Positions 43,847 to 52,579 are shown, counted from the first letter of the stretch. The stretch is 64,000 nucleotides of DNA from an uncultured Phocaeicola sp. (GCA_944320845.1 CALUJA010000006.1:99520-163519), one strand, 5' to 3'. The notes: a model not told the origin generated them from the sequence alone. A program made the numbers and translations.

Positions 43847-44746
43847 ATGAAAGAAATTCTGGATATAAAGACCGTGCATCAATGCAATTGCTGCCTGGGA
43901 TGCCAAACGCTCCATCCGCTGGCCAGCGTCATCCGTCTGGACGACCACACCGATGTAAAGCAGCACGGCATCCGTTTCGATTTCTATACCGTCCTGCTTA
44001 TCGAGAACAGCAACGGAGACTGTTGCTGCTGCGGACGCAAGTCTTATGACTTTTCGTATGCCACCATGGTTTTTCTGCCGCCCGAACAGACTTTCGACAT
44101 GACCCGCAGACGGGTGCTTCCACAGCGCGGATGGCTGCTCGCCTTTCATCCCGACCTGCTTTACGGCACCAGCCTGAAAGAAAGCATCGGGCACTATACG
44201 TTCTTCCATTACCGGAAGGAAGAAGCGCTCCATCTTTCGGCGCGGGAGAAAGACAAAATCACCGAATGCCTGCAGGAAATGGACAGCGAGCTCCATCATC
44301 CGATAGACCGGCACAGCCAGATACTTATCTCCCGATATATCGAACTGTTGCTGGACTACTGTACCCGGTTTTACGAGCGTCAGTTCATCACACGCGAAAA
44401 CAAGAACAAACTGCTCATCAGACAGGCGGACAATCTGCTGGAGAAATATATCAGCTCGGGGACATTGCGCAACGGAACGTTTCCCACCGCACAGTATTGC
44501 GCCGAGCAGCTGAAGCTTTCGCCTCATTATTTCGAGGACTTGCTGAAGTTTGAAACGGGCAAGACCCTGACCGAATACTTCCACTTCAAGCGCCTGGAAG
44601 CTGCCAAACAGATGCTTGCCGAGCAAGGTGACACGCCGGCAGCCATCTCGTCGCTGTTAGGCTTTTCAAGCGTACAGCAATTCTGCCTGTGGTTTAAAAG
44701 AATTACGGGTTCGTATCCGAATGAATACAGGAGCCTGCAAAACTAA
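43847..44746 (+). CDS. AraC-family regulator with clustered N-terminal cysteines
   Basis: 299 residues from the ATG at 43847 (a TTG at 43844 is rejected). The C-terminal 100 residues form the double helix-turn-helix (AEQLKLSPHYFEDLLKFETGK and ISSLLGFSSVQQFCLWFKR). The sensor half carries two Cys clusters, CNCCLGC (13-19) and CCCC (59-62), suggesting metal or redox sensing, although this is inference. It is divergent from the MATE exporter and 25 nt ahead of crcB. Such placement suggests control of the exporter. Confidence 0.88.
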   Translation: MKEILDIKTVHQCNCCLGCQTLHPLASVIRLDDHTDVKQHGIRFDFYTVLLIENSNGDCCCCGRKSYDFSYATMVFLPPEQTFDMTRRRVLPQRGWLLAFHPDLLYGTSLKESIGHYTFFHYRKEEALHLSAREKDKITECLQEMDSELHHPIDRHSQILISRYIELLLDYCTRFYERQFITRENKNKLLIRQADNLLEKYISSGTLRNGTFPTAQYCAEQLKLSPHYFEDLLKFETGKTLTEYFHFKRLEAAKQMLAEQGDTPAAISSLLGFSSVQQFCLWFKRITGSYPNEYRSLQN

Positions 44747-44771
44747 ACCCTTACCCTAACGACCAGCTGCA

Positions 44772-45134
44772 ATGATTAAAGAATTTATCCTCGTCGGTTT
44801 CGGAGGCGCCTTAGGAAGCATGTCAAGATATGCACTGACACTTCTTGCCGCCTGCCTGAGCATCGCTTCCGAATGGGCCACATTTGCCGCAAACCTCATC
44901 GGGTCATTCCTGATAGGAATCCTTATCGCAGCAAGCAAAGGAGACATCTATCTGTTTGCCGCCATAGGTTTCTGCGGAGGATTCACCACGTTTTCCACCT
45001 TTTCGGCACAAGCCATGCAGCTGCTTCAGCAAGGCCAGCGACTGCCGGGCATCGTCTATATCCTCGCAAGCGTGGCATGCGCGCTTGTCTTCACCGGACT
45101 CGGGCTCTATTTGGGCGGGAAGATTTTCAAATGA
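44772..45134 (+). CDS. crcB: Fluoride channel CrcB/Fluc
   Basis: 120 residues with four hydrophobic helices. It has the family markers GGALGSMSRYAL (11-22), NLIGSF (41-46) and GFCGGFTTFSTFSAQA, including the Phe/Thr residues lining the fluoride path. It works as a dual-topology dimer exporting fluoride. No fluoride riboswitch can fit in the 25-nt gap to the AraC gene, so it is probably co-transcribed with that gene. Confidence 0.95.
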   Translation: MIKEFILVGFGGALGSMSRYALTLLAACLSIASEWATFAANLIGSFLIGILIAASKGDIYLFAAIGFCGGFTTFSTFSAQAMQLLQQGQRLPGIVYILASVACALVFTGLGLYLGGKIFK

Positions 45135-45160
45135 GCCTTTTTACCGGCTCTTTTATACAA

Positions 45161-45191
45161 AATATGGCAGAAGTTTCCTTACTGCCATATT
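45161..45191 (+). terminator. Terminator after crcB
   Basis: AATATGGCAG (45161-45170) pairs with CTGCCATATT (45182-45191), loop 11 nt, followed by CCTTTTTTA. Confidence 0.75.
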
Positions 45192-45239
45192 CCTTTTTTA
45201 CCCTGCAAAACAAGGGGAAATCCCTGTCCAAACTGTTTT

Positions 45240-45701
45240 TTACTTTTTGCCTTTTCCCTTTTTAGGCGAGCGCATATCTTTAAGCAGCTCACGATGGAAA
45301 CGCATCTCCGCCTTCTGAATCAGATAAATCTTCTCCGACGACAAGAAACGCTTGTACTTCCGCACATATTCCAGCTCCATCCGGTCCACATCAATGCGTG
45401 CCTGAATCACATCCTCCACAATCTGGGCATATTCTTCTTCCGTCGTATTTTCATTCTTTCCTTTCCGCTGTTTCTGCCAGGCTATCCGGTTACACTCATG
45501 CTTCTTGTCCTGCAGTTCAAAATAAAGAGGAAAAAACTGCCGTGCCTCTTCACTGTTCAGCTGTGCCCGCTCTGTAATGAACTTCTGCTGAAGCTGGCGG
45601 AACTCTTCCTTGCTCAAGCAAGGAGACTGCGCCTGCACTCCCACGACACAAGCCATTACAAACAAAACCAAAACACAAATCTTATTCTTCATCTTACACA
45701 T
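45240..45701 (-). CDS. Small secreted protein of an ECF sigma operon (Spy/periplasmic-sensor-like)
   Basis: 153 residues from the ATG at 45701, which overlaps the previous stop as TGATG; an ATG at 45692 (MKNKICVLVLF) starts directly at the signal peptide. The signal ends VQAQ. The mature part is helical and highly charged (LSKEEFRQLQQKFITERAQLN, EYVRKYKRFLSSEKIYLIQKAEMRFHRELL), like the periplasmic helical proteins linked to ECF sigma factors. It has a basic tail KKGKGKK. It may bind misfolded protein or the neighbouring membrane protein; this is inference. Confidence 0.75.
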   Translation of the reverse strand: MCKMKNKICVLVLFVMACVVGVQAQSPCLSKEEFRQLQQKFITERAQLNSEEARQFFPLYFELQDKKHECNRIAWQKQRKGKNENTTEEEYAQIVEDVIQARIDVDRMELEYVRKYKRFLSSEKIYLIQKAEMRFHRELLKDMRSPKKGKGKK

Positions 45702-46069
45702 CAATAATATATCTTTGAATTGGCATCTGTCAGATACTGATATAAGGTATAGTCATCCATCATGGTCTCATTGATGATTCCGTCTATATATTCATCAGCA
45801 AACTCAGATACATCCGTCGTTTCCGCATCCGTCTTCGGGCTTTTTCCTACAAACACGCGCACACTCAGCATCAGTCCGCAAAACATGGCGGCCATATACA
45901 CCCACGGCTTTACACGCTGCCATGTGGTCACTTTAGGGGCTTCACGAAACTCTTTTTCCGGAAGCTGTTCCATCATACGTGCGGCAAACCCCTCGAAATA
46001 CCCTTCGGGCACCGTGTAAGGGTTATGGCTGCCGCATCTTTTCCGCAAGTTTTTTTCTTCCTTCGTCAT
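45701..46069 (-). CDS. Putative anti-sigma factor, single-pass membrane protein
   Basis: 122 residues. A cytoplasmic N-terminal part of about 50 residues (MTKEEKNLRKRCGSHNPYTVPEGYF) precedes one membrane segment at about 57-73 (VYMAAMFCGLMLSVRVFV), and an acidic periplasmic tail ends in KIYY. Position directly after an ECF sigma gene suggests an anti-sigma role, but no classic anti-sigma domain such as a zinc-binding HxxxCxxC is seen. Confidence 0.7.
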   Translation of the reverse strand: MTKEEKNLRKRCGSHNPYTVPEGYFEGFAARMMEQLPEKEFREAPKVTTWQRVKPWVYMAAMFCGLMLSVRVFVGKSPKTDAETTDVSEFADEYIDGIINETMMDDYTLYQYLTDANSKIYY

Positions 46070-46115
46070 AATTCCACCCTCCTTTGGTTATTAGACGCCA
46101 TGAAAAGCAAAAGGT

Positions 46116-46661
46116 TTAATCATTCTGATTGAAAAAGTCCTCTATTTTTTTCACCGCATGATGATAAGAAGCCTTCAAGGCCCCGACACTTGTCCCCAAT
46201 ATATCCGAAATGTCTTCATACTTCATTTCCTGAAAATATTTCAGGTTGAATATCATCCTTTGCTTCTCCGGAAGCCGGAGCACAGCGTGCTGAAACTGCT
46301 TCTGCACCTCGTCGCCGTCGAAATATGCATCGCTCTCCAGTTTGTTCAGCAGCGTTGAATCCACCTCGTCAATCGAGAGACTACGCTCCGCCCGCTGCTT
46401 GTTCAGGAAATTCAGACATTCATTCAAGGCGATACGGTACAGCCATGTCGACAGTTTGGCTTCGCCGCGGAAATAGTCCAGATTATTCCACGCCTTTATA
46501 AACGTGTTCTGAAGCAGGTCGTTGGCATCGTCATGCGAAACTACCATACGCCTGATCTGCCAGTAAAGCTGCTCGCTATACATCTTTACCACCTGCTCAA
46601 AAGCCTCGCGCTGCGTCTGCGGATTCTGAAGCAAAGCGGTTATGTCATATTCTTTATCCAT
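46116..46661 (-). CDS. ECF-type RNA polymerase sigma factor
   Basis: 181 residues. Region 2 at about 20-85 (DDANDLLQNTFIKAWNNL and STWLYRIALNECLNFL) binds the -10 element and core polymerase. Region 4 at about 125-178 (LPEKQRMIFNLKYFQEMKYEDISDIL, then GALKASYHHAVKKI) binds the -35. It lacks regions 1 and 3, as ECF factors do. It leads an operon with a membrane protein and a secreted protein, the usual layout of an envelope-sensing system. Confidence 0.93.
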   Translation of the reverse strand: MDKEYDITALLQNPQTQREAFEQVVKMYSEQLYWQIRRMVVSHDDANDLLQNTFIKAWNNLDYFRGEAKLSTWLYRIALNECLNFLNKQRAERSLSIDEVDSTLLNKLESDAYFDGDEVQKQFQHAVLRLPEKQRMIFNLKYFQEMKYEDISDILGTSVGALKASYHHAVKKIEDFFNQND

Positions 46662-46752
46662 AATAACTGTCCATGCTGTTGGTGTAAGTCTTCATCACCG
46701 GCTTATGACCTGATTTAAAAAAGTTGGTTTAATCTATTTTCTTTTATTTAAC

Positions 46753-47667
46753 TCAAAGAGACAGCGTCAGGTTTTCCGATGCCAATATGGTTTCAGGAAA
46801 AACGGCCGCGGCCTCCTCCAGCAATGCCCTTTCATCGTCGTAGCGGGCTGAGAAATGTCCGATGACCAGACGCTTTACTTTGGCGTCGCGGGCTATCTGA
46901 GCCGCCTGGGAAGCCGTGGAATGAAAGGTTTTCCGAGCGCGGGCAAGTTCGGAAGATGCGAATGTCGCCTCGTGAAACAACAAATCCACTCCTTCTATCT
47001 GCCCTACCATCTTCGGCTGGTATAAGGTATCCGAGCAATAGGCATAAGCTCTCGGAGGGGCTGAAGGCACGGTCAGACGGGAATTGGGAACGACTGTCCC
47101 GTCTTCCGTCACATAATCCTCTCCGTTTTTTATGCGGTTCCTCATATAAGTAGGTATCTGATAAAAATCAATCATGTCGCGCCGTATATGGTTTGGGGTA
47201 GGCTTCTCGCGGAAAAGGAATCCGCATGTAGGGATGCGATGACACAGGGGAATCGTCTCTACGCTTACAGAGCGGTCGTCGTAGATTACTGTCCGCTCAC
47301 ACGGATTAAACGGATGAAACACCACTTTATAGGGCATCCCCTTGCAAAAGAAATCCAGTTGCGGGGCAAGCAGATGCTGCAAATCCGGATGGGAGTATAT
47401 ATGAAGGTCGGCCGTCCGCTCCAACATCCCGAACGTAGAAATAAGCCCAATCAGCCCGAAGCAATGGTCTCCGTGAAGATGGGATATGAAGATATGGTTC
47501 AAACGTCCGAAGCCAAGCCGCGAACGGCGCAGCTGAACCTGCGTTCCTTCCCCGCAATCAACCATAAACAGCTTTTCACGAACATTGACTACCTGCGATG
47601 TAGCCAGATGGCGCATCGTAGGCAGCGCAGAGCCGCATCCCAGTATATGTACATCAAACTTTTCCAT
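46753..47667 (-). CDS. rnz: Ribonuclease Z
   Basis: 304 residues from the ATG at 47667 (MEKFDVHILGCGSALPT); a farther in-frame start at 47724 lies upstream of the promoter box. It trims the 3' end of tRNA precursors. Seen: the zinc-binding HLHGDH (63-68), LEISHCHR-type His further on (here IPLCHRIPTCGF), LLFHEATF with the conserved Asp/His neighbours, and KRLVIGHFSARY. The tRNAs here lack an encoded CCA, which fits RNase Z processing. Confidence 0.95.
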   Translation of the reverse strand: MEKFDVHILGCGSALPTMRHLATSQVVNVREKLFMVDCGEGTQVQLRRSRLGFGRLNHIFISHLHGDHCFGLIGLISTFGMLERTADLHIYSHPDLQHLLAPQLDFFCKGMPYKVVFHPFNPCERTVIYDDRSVSVETIPLCHRIPTCGFLFREKPTPNHIRRDMIDFYQIPTYMRNRIKNGEDYVTEDGTVVPNSRLTVPSAPPRAYAYCSDTLYQPKMVGQIEGVDLLFHEATFASSELARARKTFHSTASQAAQIARDAKVKRLVIGHFSARYDDERALLEEAAAVFPETILASENLTLSL

Positions 47668-47672
47668 ACGGG

Positions 47673-47680
47673 CAAAGATA
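47673..47680 (-). promoter_or_regulatory. -7 box for rnz
   Basis: Reads TATCTTTG on the minus strand but lies only 5 nt before the ATG, so the transcript would be leaderless or nearly so. Confidence 0.5.
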
Positions 47681-47847
47681 TATATTTTTATACTGCCGCG
47701 AAAATTTACAGAAAAAAGTATCACGGCAGCAAAGCCAAATTATCGCCTGAGGCAACAGATTTTCCGACAGCACAAAACTTTTTTCTTTCCCGGCCAAACC
47801 ACCGGAACGAAAGTATTCCAAGGAGAACCGCTTTTACCGGAAAAAGT

Positions 47848-47878
47848 TTTGCATATATTCTTTAAATACATACCTTTG
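47848..47878 (+). promoter_or_regulatory. Promoter of the dsbD-cyuA operon
   Basis: TTTG (47848-47851), a 19-nt spacer and TACCTTTG (47871-47878), a full match to the Bacteroides layout, 19 nt before the ATG. Confidence 0.8.
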
Positions 47879-47897
47879 CCGGAAATCTACACTGACA

Positions 47898-49916
47898 ATG
47901 AAAAAGTTCGCATTCTGTTATTTTCTTATTCTTTTATGCCTGCCTGTGTGGGCGCAGATACAGGAACCCGTAAAGTTCAAGGCCGAGTGGACAGAAATTT
48001 CTCCCAATGAGGCCGAAATCGTTTTCACCGGCAAAATTGAAAAAGGATGGCATGTATACTCCACCGACCTGCCTGAAGGCGGGCCTATCTCCGCCACCTT
48101 CAACGCCGAACAAATGGAAGGAGCGGAAGCTGTTGGGAAGCTGATGCCGAGAGGGAAGGAAACAGACATGATGGATCCCATATTCGGCATGCAGGTGCGC
48201 TTCTTTGAAAACACGGCCACGTTCGTACAAAAAATCAAGCTGACGGGAGGAAGCTACCGCATTGCCGGATATCTGGAATACGGCGCATGCAATGACGAAA
48301 ACTGTCTGCCTCCTACATCCGTCGAGTTTTCCTTTAAAGGAGAAGCGGCTTCATCTGCAGGCGGCAGCTCTTTGCCGGCATCAGCCTCCTCTTCCGATGC
48401 CCAGTCTGCTGAATCCGTGTCTGAAGATACGGAGGCAAGCATCCCGCTCACTCCGCTCAGGCCCGCCATGACGGCCAAGACGGACTATTGGAAACCGGTC
48501 ATCAACGAATTGAAACAATTAGGAGAACAGACCAACACGGAGTCTCATTCGTGGCTCTACATCTTTTTTGCCGGATTCATCGGCGGGCTGCTGGCGTTGT
48601 TCACTCCCTGCGTATGGCCAATCATACCGATGACAGTAAGCTTTTTCCTGAAACGTACCAAAGACAAAAAGAAGGGCATCCGCGACGCATGGACATACGG
48701 CGCTTCCATCGTGGTGATTTACCTGAGTCTCGGACTGGCCATCACCCTGATATTCGGAGCCAATGCACTGAATGCTTTGTCTACGAATGCCGTATTCAAC
48801 ATCCTTTTCTTCCTGATGCTGGTTGTTTTTGCCGCCTCATTCTTCGGGGCCTTTGAGATTACGCTTCCCTCCAAGTGGAGCAATGCGGTAGACAGCAAGG
48901 CGGAAAAGACTACGGGACTGCTCAGCATATTCCTGATGGCCTTCACCTTGTCGCTGGTTTCATTCTCATGCACCGGACCGATTATCGGCTTCCTGCTTGT
49001 GGAAGTCTCTACCACGGGCAGCGTTATCGCACCGGCTCTCGGCATGTTGGGCTTTGCCATCGCCCTGGCTTTACCGTTCACCGTGTTCGCCTTGTTCCCG
49101 TCATGGCTGAAGTCCATGCCGAAATCGGGCGGTTGGATGAATGCAATCAAGGTTACATTAGGCTTCCTTGAACTGGCTTTCGCCTTGAAATTCCTGTCGG
49201 TTGCAGATTTGGCATACGGTTGGCGGCTGCTTGACCGTGAAACGTTCCTTGCATTGTGGATTGTCATCTTCGCCCTTTTGGGACTTTATCTGTTGGGAAA
49301 AATCAAGTTCCCGCACGATGACGACACCAACAAGGTAAGCGTTCCCCGTTTCTTTCTGGCCCTTATATCTTTGGCCTTTGCAGTCTATATGGTTCCCGGC
49401 CTGTGGGGAGCTCCGCTGAAAGCAGTCAGCGCTTTCGCTCCACCTATGCAGACCCAGGACTTCAATCTATACAACGACGAAGTGCATGCACAGTTCTACG
49501 ACTACGATACCGGCATGGAATATGCCCGCCAGCAGGGAAAACCGGTCATGATAGACTTTACAGGATACGGATGCGTGAACTGCCGGAAAATGGAACTGGC
49601 CGTATGGACAGACTCCAAAGTCAGCAGTCTGCTGAACAACGACTATGTTCTCATTACGCTTTATGTAGACGAAAAGACCAAACTGCCCGAACCGATAAAG
49701 ATTACCGAAAACGGACAGGAACGGACTTTGCGCACTGTCGGCGACAAGTGGAGTTATCTGCAACGCTCCAAGTTCGGAGCCAACGCACAGCCGTTCTACG
49801 TATTGTTGGACAATGAAGGAATGCCGCTCAACAAATCCTATTCCTACGACGAGGATATTCCAAAATATGTAGACTTCCTTGAAACCGGACTGAAGAACTA
49901 TAAAGCAAGCAAATAA
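47898..49916 (+). CDS. dsbD: DsbD-family thiol:disulfide interchange protein
   Basis: 672 residues. Signal peptide at 1-19 (ends VWAQ). A periplasmic alpha domain (to about 150) carries Cys131 and Cys136. A Ser/Ala linker follows. The eight-helix membrane domain (about 220-520) has redox Cys238 (TPCVWPIIP) and Cys358 (SCTGPIIG). The C-terminal thioredoxin domain has CVNC (559-562). It passes electrons from cytoplasmic thioredoxin to periplasmic proteins. The stop overlaps the next ATG as TAATG, linking it to a cysteine-degrading enzyme. Confidence 0.94.
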   Translation: MKKFAFCYFLILLCLPVWAQIQEPVKFKAEWTEISPNEAEIVFTGKIEKGWHVYSTDLPEGGPISATFNAEQMEGAEAVGKLMPRGKETDMMDPIFGMQVRFFENTATFVQKIKLTGGSYRIAGYLEYGACNDENCLPPTSVEFSFKGEAASSAGGSSLPASASSSDAQSAESVSEDTEASIPLTPLRPAMTAKTDYWKPVINELKQLGEQTNTESHSWLYIFFAGFIGGLLALFTPCVWPIIPMTVSFFLKRTKDKKKGIRDAWTYGASIVVIYLSLGLAITLIFGANALNALSTNAVFNILFFLMLVVFAASFFGAFEITLPSKWSNAVDSKAEKTTGLLSIFLMAFTLSLVSFSCTGPIIGFLLVEVSTTGSVIAPALGMLGFAIALALPFTVFALFPSWLKSMPKSGGWMNAIKVTLGFLELAFALKFLSVADLAYGWRLLDRETFLALWIVIFALLGLYLLGKIKFPHDDDTNKVSVPRFFLALISLAFAVYMVPGLWGAPLKAVSAFAPPMQTQDFNLYNDEVHAQFYDYDTGMEYARQQGKPVMIDFTGYGCVNCRKMELAVWTDSKVSSLLNNDYVLITLYVDEKTKLPEPIKITENGQERTLRTVGDKWSYLQRSKFGANAQPFYVLLDNEGMPLNKSYSYDEDIPKYVDFLETGLKNYKASK

Positions 49917-51220
49917 TGAACTGCAAAATACCCAAAGAAGAGAGAAACCGCATCATTTCCCTGATTCATCAGGAAGTGGTTCCGGCCATAGGATGCACAG
50001 AACCTATCGCCGTAGCACTATGTGTGGCAAAAGCCGCCGAGATATTAGGCATGCGCCCGGAAAAGATTACCGTACTGCTCAGTGCCAACATACTGAAAAA
50101 CGCAATGGGCGTAGGCATCCCGGGCACGGATATGATAGGCCTTCCCATCGCCATTGCCCTTGGTGCTTTAATCGGCAAGCCGGAATACCAGCTTGAGGTG
50201 CTGAAAGACTGCACGCCTGAATCCGTGAAAGAAGGCAAAAAGATGGTCGATTCTCAAATCATCGACATCCGGCTAAAGGAGGACATCGAAGAAAAGCTTT
50301 ATGTTGAAGCAACCTGCGAGGCAGCAGGCAACAGGGCAACAGCCGTCATCAGCGGGGGGCACACGAATTTTGTCTTTGCCTGCCGCAATGACAACACAAT
50401 CTTCGACAAGCGCTCAGCGGCCTCCTCGCAGGCAGACACGGCATCCGTAGACCTGAACCTGCGGAAAGTCTACGATTTTGCCACGACAACCCCGCTGGAA
50501 GAGATAAGGTTTATACTGGAAGCCAAGCGTCTGAACAAGCAGGCGGCCGAGCGTTCTTTTCAGGGGAACTACGGACATGCACTGGGAAAGATGCTGAAAG
50601 GCAGCGGAACGGAGCAACGCATCATGGGAAACAACACTTTCACCCATATTCTTTCTTATACCTCCGCTGCCTGCGATGCCCGCATGGCAGGAGCCATGAT
50701 TCCGGTCATGAGCAATTCCGGCAGCGGAAACCAAGGCATCGCCGCCACCCTTCCGGTTGTCATCTACGCTGAAGACAACCACAAGTCGAAAGAGGAACTG
50801 ATACGCGCCCTGACACTCAGCCATCTTACCGCCATCTACATCAAGCAGAATATGGGGAAACTGTCGGCTTTGTGCGGATGTGTCGTAGCGGCCACAGGCA
50901 GCAGCTGCGGAATTACCTACCTGATGGGAGGGCATTATCAGCAAGTATCTTTTGCCGTACAAAACATGATAGCCAACCTTACCGGCATGATTTGCGACGG
51001 AGCAAAGCCCAGCTGCGCGCTGAAGCTTACAAGCGGCGTGTCTATGGCCGTGCTGTCGGCCATTTTGGCTATAGAGAATAAATGTGTCACATCAGTAGAA
51101 GGCATCATCGAAGACAGTGTCGACCTGAGCATCCGCAACCTGACCCAAATCGGCTCGGTAGGCATGAACGAAACGGACAAACTGGTCTTAAACATCATGA
51201 CCCACAAGCATTGCGACTGA
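49916..51220 (+). CDS. L-cysteine desulfidase / UPF0597 (CyuA-like) enzyme
   Basis: 434 residues. Related to the alpha chain of iron-sulfur serine dehydratases and to CyuA/YhaM, which breaks L-cysteine into sulfide, ammonia and pyruvate. Probable cluster ligands are Cys27 in AIGCTEP and Cys320, Cys322 and Cys331 in ALCGCVVAATGSSCGI. Other blocks are GNRATAVISGGHTN and MSNSGSGNQGIAATLPV. It is translationally coupled to dsbD. The substrate (cysteine or another beta-substituted amino acid) is inferred from the family. Confidence 0.9.
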   Translation: MNCKIPKEERNRIISLIHQEVVPAIGCTEPIAVALCVAKAAEILGMRPEKITVLLSANILKNAMGVGIPGTDMIGLPIAIALGALIGKPEYQLEVLKDCTPESVKEGKKMVDSQIIDIRLKEDIEEKLYVEATCEAAGNRATAVISGGHTNFVFACRNDNTIFDKRSAASSQADTASVDLNLRKVYDFATTTPLEEIRFILEAKRLNKQAAERSFQGNYGHALGKMLKGSGTEQRIMGNNTFTHILSYTSAACDARMAGAMIPVMSNSGSGNQGIAATLPVVIYAEDNHKSKEELIRALTLSHLTAIYIKQNMGKLSALCGCVVAATGSSCGITYLMGGHYQQVSFAVQNMIANLTGMICDGAKPSCALKLTSGVSMAVLSAILAIENKCVTSVEGIIEDSVDLSIRNLTQIGSVGMNETDKLVLNIMTHKHCD

Positions 51221-51248
51221 CAAGACTGCAAACAAATAATATTTTTCT

Positions 51249-51256
51249 TATCTTTG
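51249..51256 (+). promoter_or_regulatory. -7 box for the 209-residue protein gene
   Basis: TATCTTTG, 30 nt before the ATG at 51287. Confidence 0.55.
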
Positions 51257-51286
51257 CAGGCGAAGAAAATAAAAAAAGAAAAAACG

Positions 51287-51916
51287 ATGAGCATATTTTC
51301 AAAATTATTCGGCAATAAGCAGACGGAAAACGCTGAAGAAAATATCCGTATAGGGGGTATGGAAGACTTCATGACGCTTATCCGCGTATACTATCAGGCC
51401 GTCATGGCCGCACAGCTGGGCATCAGCAACATCAATTTCCTGCCCGATATGGCAGTATTCAAGCGCACACTGAAAATCCCGACCCAAAACAACAAATTAG
51501 GAGTGGCGGAGAAATCGCGCTGCAAAAAGATGCTGGCAGACCTTTACGGACTGAGCGACGGATTTTTCAAGGAGATAGACAACTCTATCAAAAAGAACTG
51601 CAAGAACGTGAACGATGTGAAAAATTACCTTTTCATGTTCCAAGGATTCAGCCAAGACCTGATGATGGTGGTGGGCAACCTGATGCAATGGAAATTCCGC
51701 ATGCCGACAATGCTGAAGAAGCTGCTTCGCAACATCACGGAAAAGACCATCCACGACATTCTTACCAAGACCACATGGAAGGACGAGAGCGTGCGCAAGA
51801 CCTGTATCAACATTCGCCAATACCAGCATGCCTTAGGCTATTCCGAAGGCTGGATGACAGAATACGTATATAACATCGTGTTGCTGGCAAAAAAGGAACC
51901 TAAACCAAAAGCCTGA
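51287..51916 (+). CDS. Conserved-looking protein of unknown function
   Basis: 209 residues from the ATG at 51287 (MSIFSKLFGNKQTENAEEN); an earlier in-frame start would sit within the promoter box. Mostly helical and basic in the second half (RMPTMLKKLLRNITEKTIHDIL, DESVRKTCINIRQYQ), without signal peptide or membrane segment. I recognise no domain. It abuts the UDG-superfamily gene with no gap (TGA then ATG), so the two are co-translated and may work together. Confidence 0.75.
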   Translation: MSIFSKLFGNKQTENAEENIRIGGMEDFMTLIRVYYQAVMAAQLGISNINFLPDMAVFKRTLKIPTQNNKLGVAEKSRCKKMLADLYGLSDGFFKEIDNSIKKNCKNVNDVKNYLFMFQGFSQDLMMVVGNLMQWKFRMPTMLKKLLRNITEKTIHDILTKTTWKDESVRKTCINIRQYQHALGYSEGWMTEYVYNIVLLAKKEPKPKA

Positions 51917-52510
51917 ATGCCCGAACATTTTCTTTTGGAGACAGAGCATCATCCGCTGAAGCCCTTTTTGCCAGAGAATGCCCGCCTGCTGATGTTGGGA
52001 AGTTTTCCGCCCCAAAGAAAAAGATGGAGCATGGACTTCTTTTATCCGAACCTGCAGAACGACATGTGGCGTATATTCGGACTTCTGTTCTTTTCAGACA
52101 AGAACCATTTTTTAACGCCTGAAAAAAAAGCTTTTGACAAGGAGAAAATCGTCTGCTTCCTTAAAGAAAAGGGAATCGCACTATACGACACCGCCTCTAC
52201 GGTCAGAAGACTGCGCGACAATGCTTCGGACAAGTTTCTGGAAGTCGTGAAGGCAACCGACATCGGACTGCTGCTCAGGCAGCTTCCCTCATGCCAGGCT
52301 CTCGTCACCACCGGGCAAAAGGCAACCGATGTGCTTTGCCAACAGATGCACGCAACCGAACCACCCGTAGGGGGACGAAGCATGTTCACGTATACAGACC
52401 GCCGTCTGTATTTTTACCGCATGCCTTCCTCCAGCCGCGCCTATCCCCTGAAACTGGAGAAGAAGGCGGAAATCTATCGTGCCATGTTCGAAGAATCAGG
52501 GTTCTTATAA
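51917..52510 (+). CDS. UDG-superfamily DNA glycosylase-like protein
   Basis: 197 residues. The N-terminal LLMLGSFPPQRKR (24-36) and FFYPNLQNDMWRIFG (41-55) match the active-site loop of uracil/hypoxanthine DNA glycosylases, and a VVTTGQ-like strand (LVTTGQKATDVL) and RMPSSSRAYP near the end match the minor-groove loop. The family removes deaminated bases such as uracil or hypoxanthine. Whether this member is active is unknown. It is directly fused in translation to the unknown gene upstream. Confidence 0.85.
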   Translation: MPEHFLLETEHHPLKPFLPENARLLMLGSFPPQRKRWSMDFFYPNLQNDMWRIFGLLFFSDKNHFLTPEKKAFDKEKIVCFLKEKGIALYDTASTVRRLRDNASDKFLEVVKATDIGLLLRQLPSCQALVTTGQKATDVLCQQMHATEPPVGGRSMFTYTDRRLYFYRMPSSSRAYPLKLEKKAEIYRAMFEESGFL

Positions 52511-52560
52511 AGAAAAAGCAAAAATACCGGGAATACATTTGCGGAAACAAAAAAATATGC

Positions 52561-52568
52561 TACTTTTG
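52561..52568 (+). promoter_or_regulatory. -7 box for tRNA-Trp
   Basis: TACTTTTG, 11 nt before the tRNA start. Confidence 0.6.
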
Positions 52569-52579
52569 CAACCGCAAAC

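Noticed and set aside
44747-44771. Fluoride riboswitch before crcB
   Set aside because: The gap to the AraC gene is 25 nt, too short to hold the motif.
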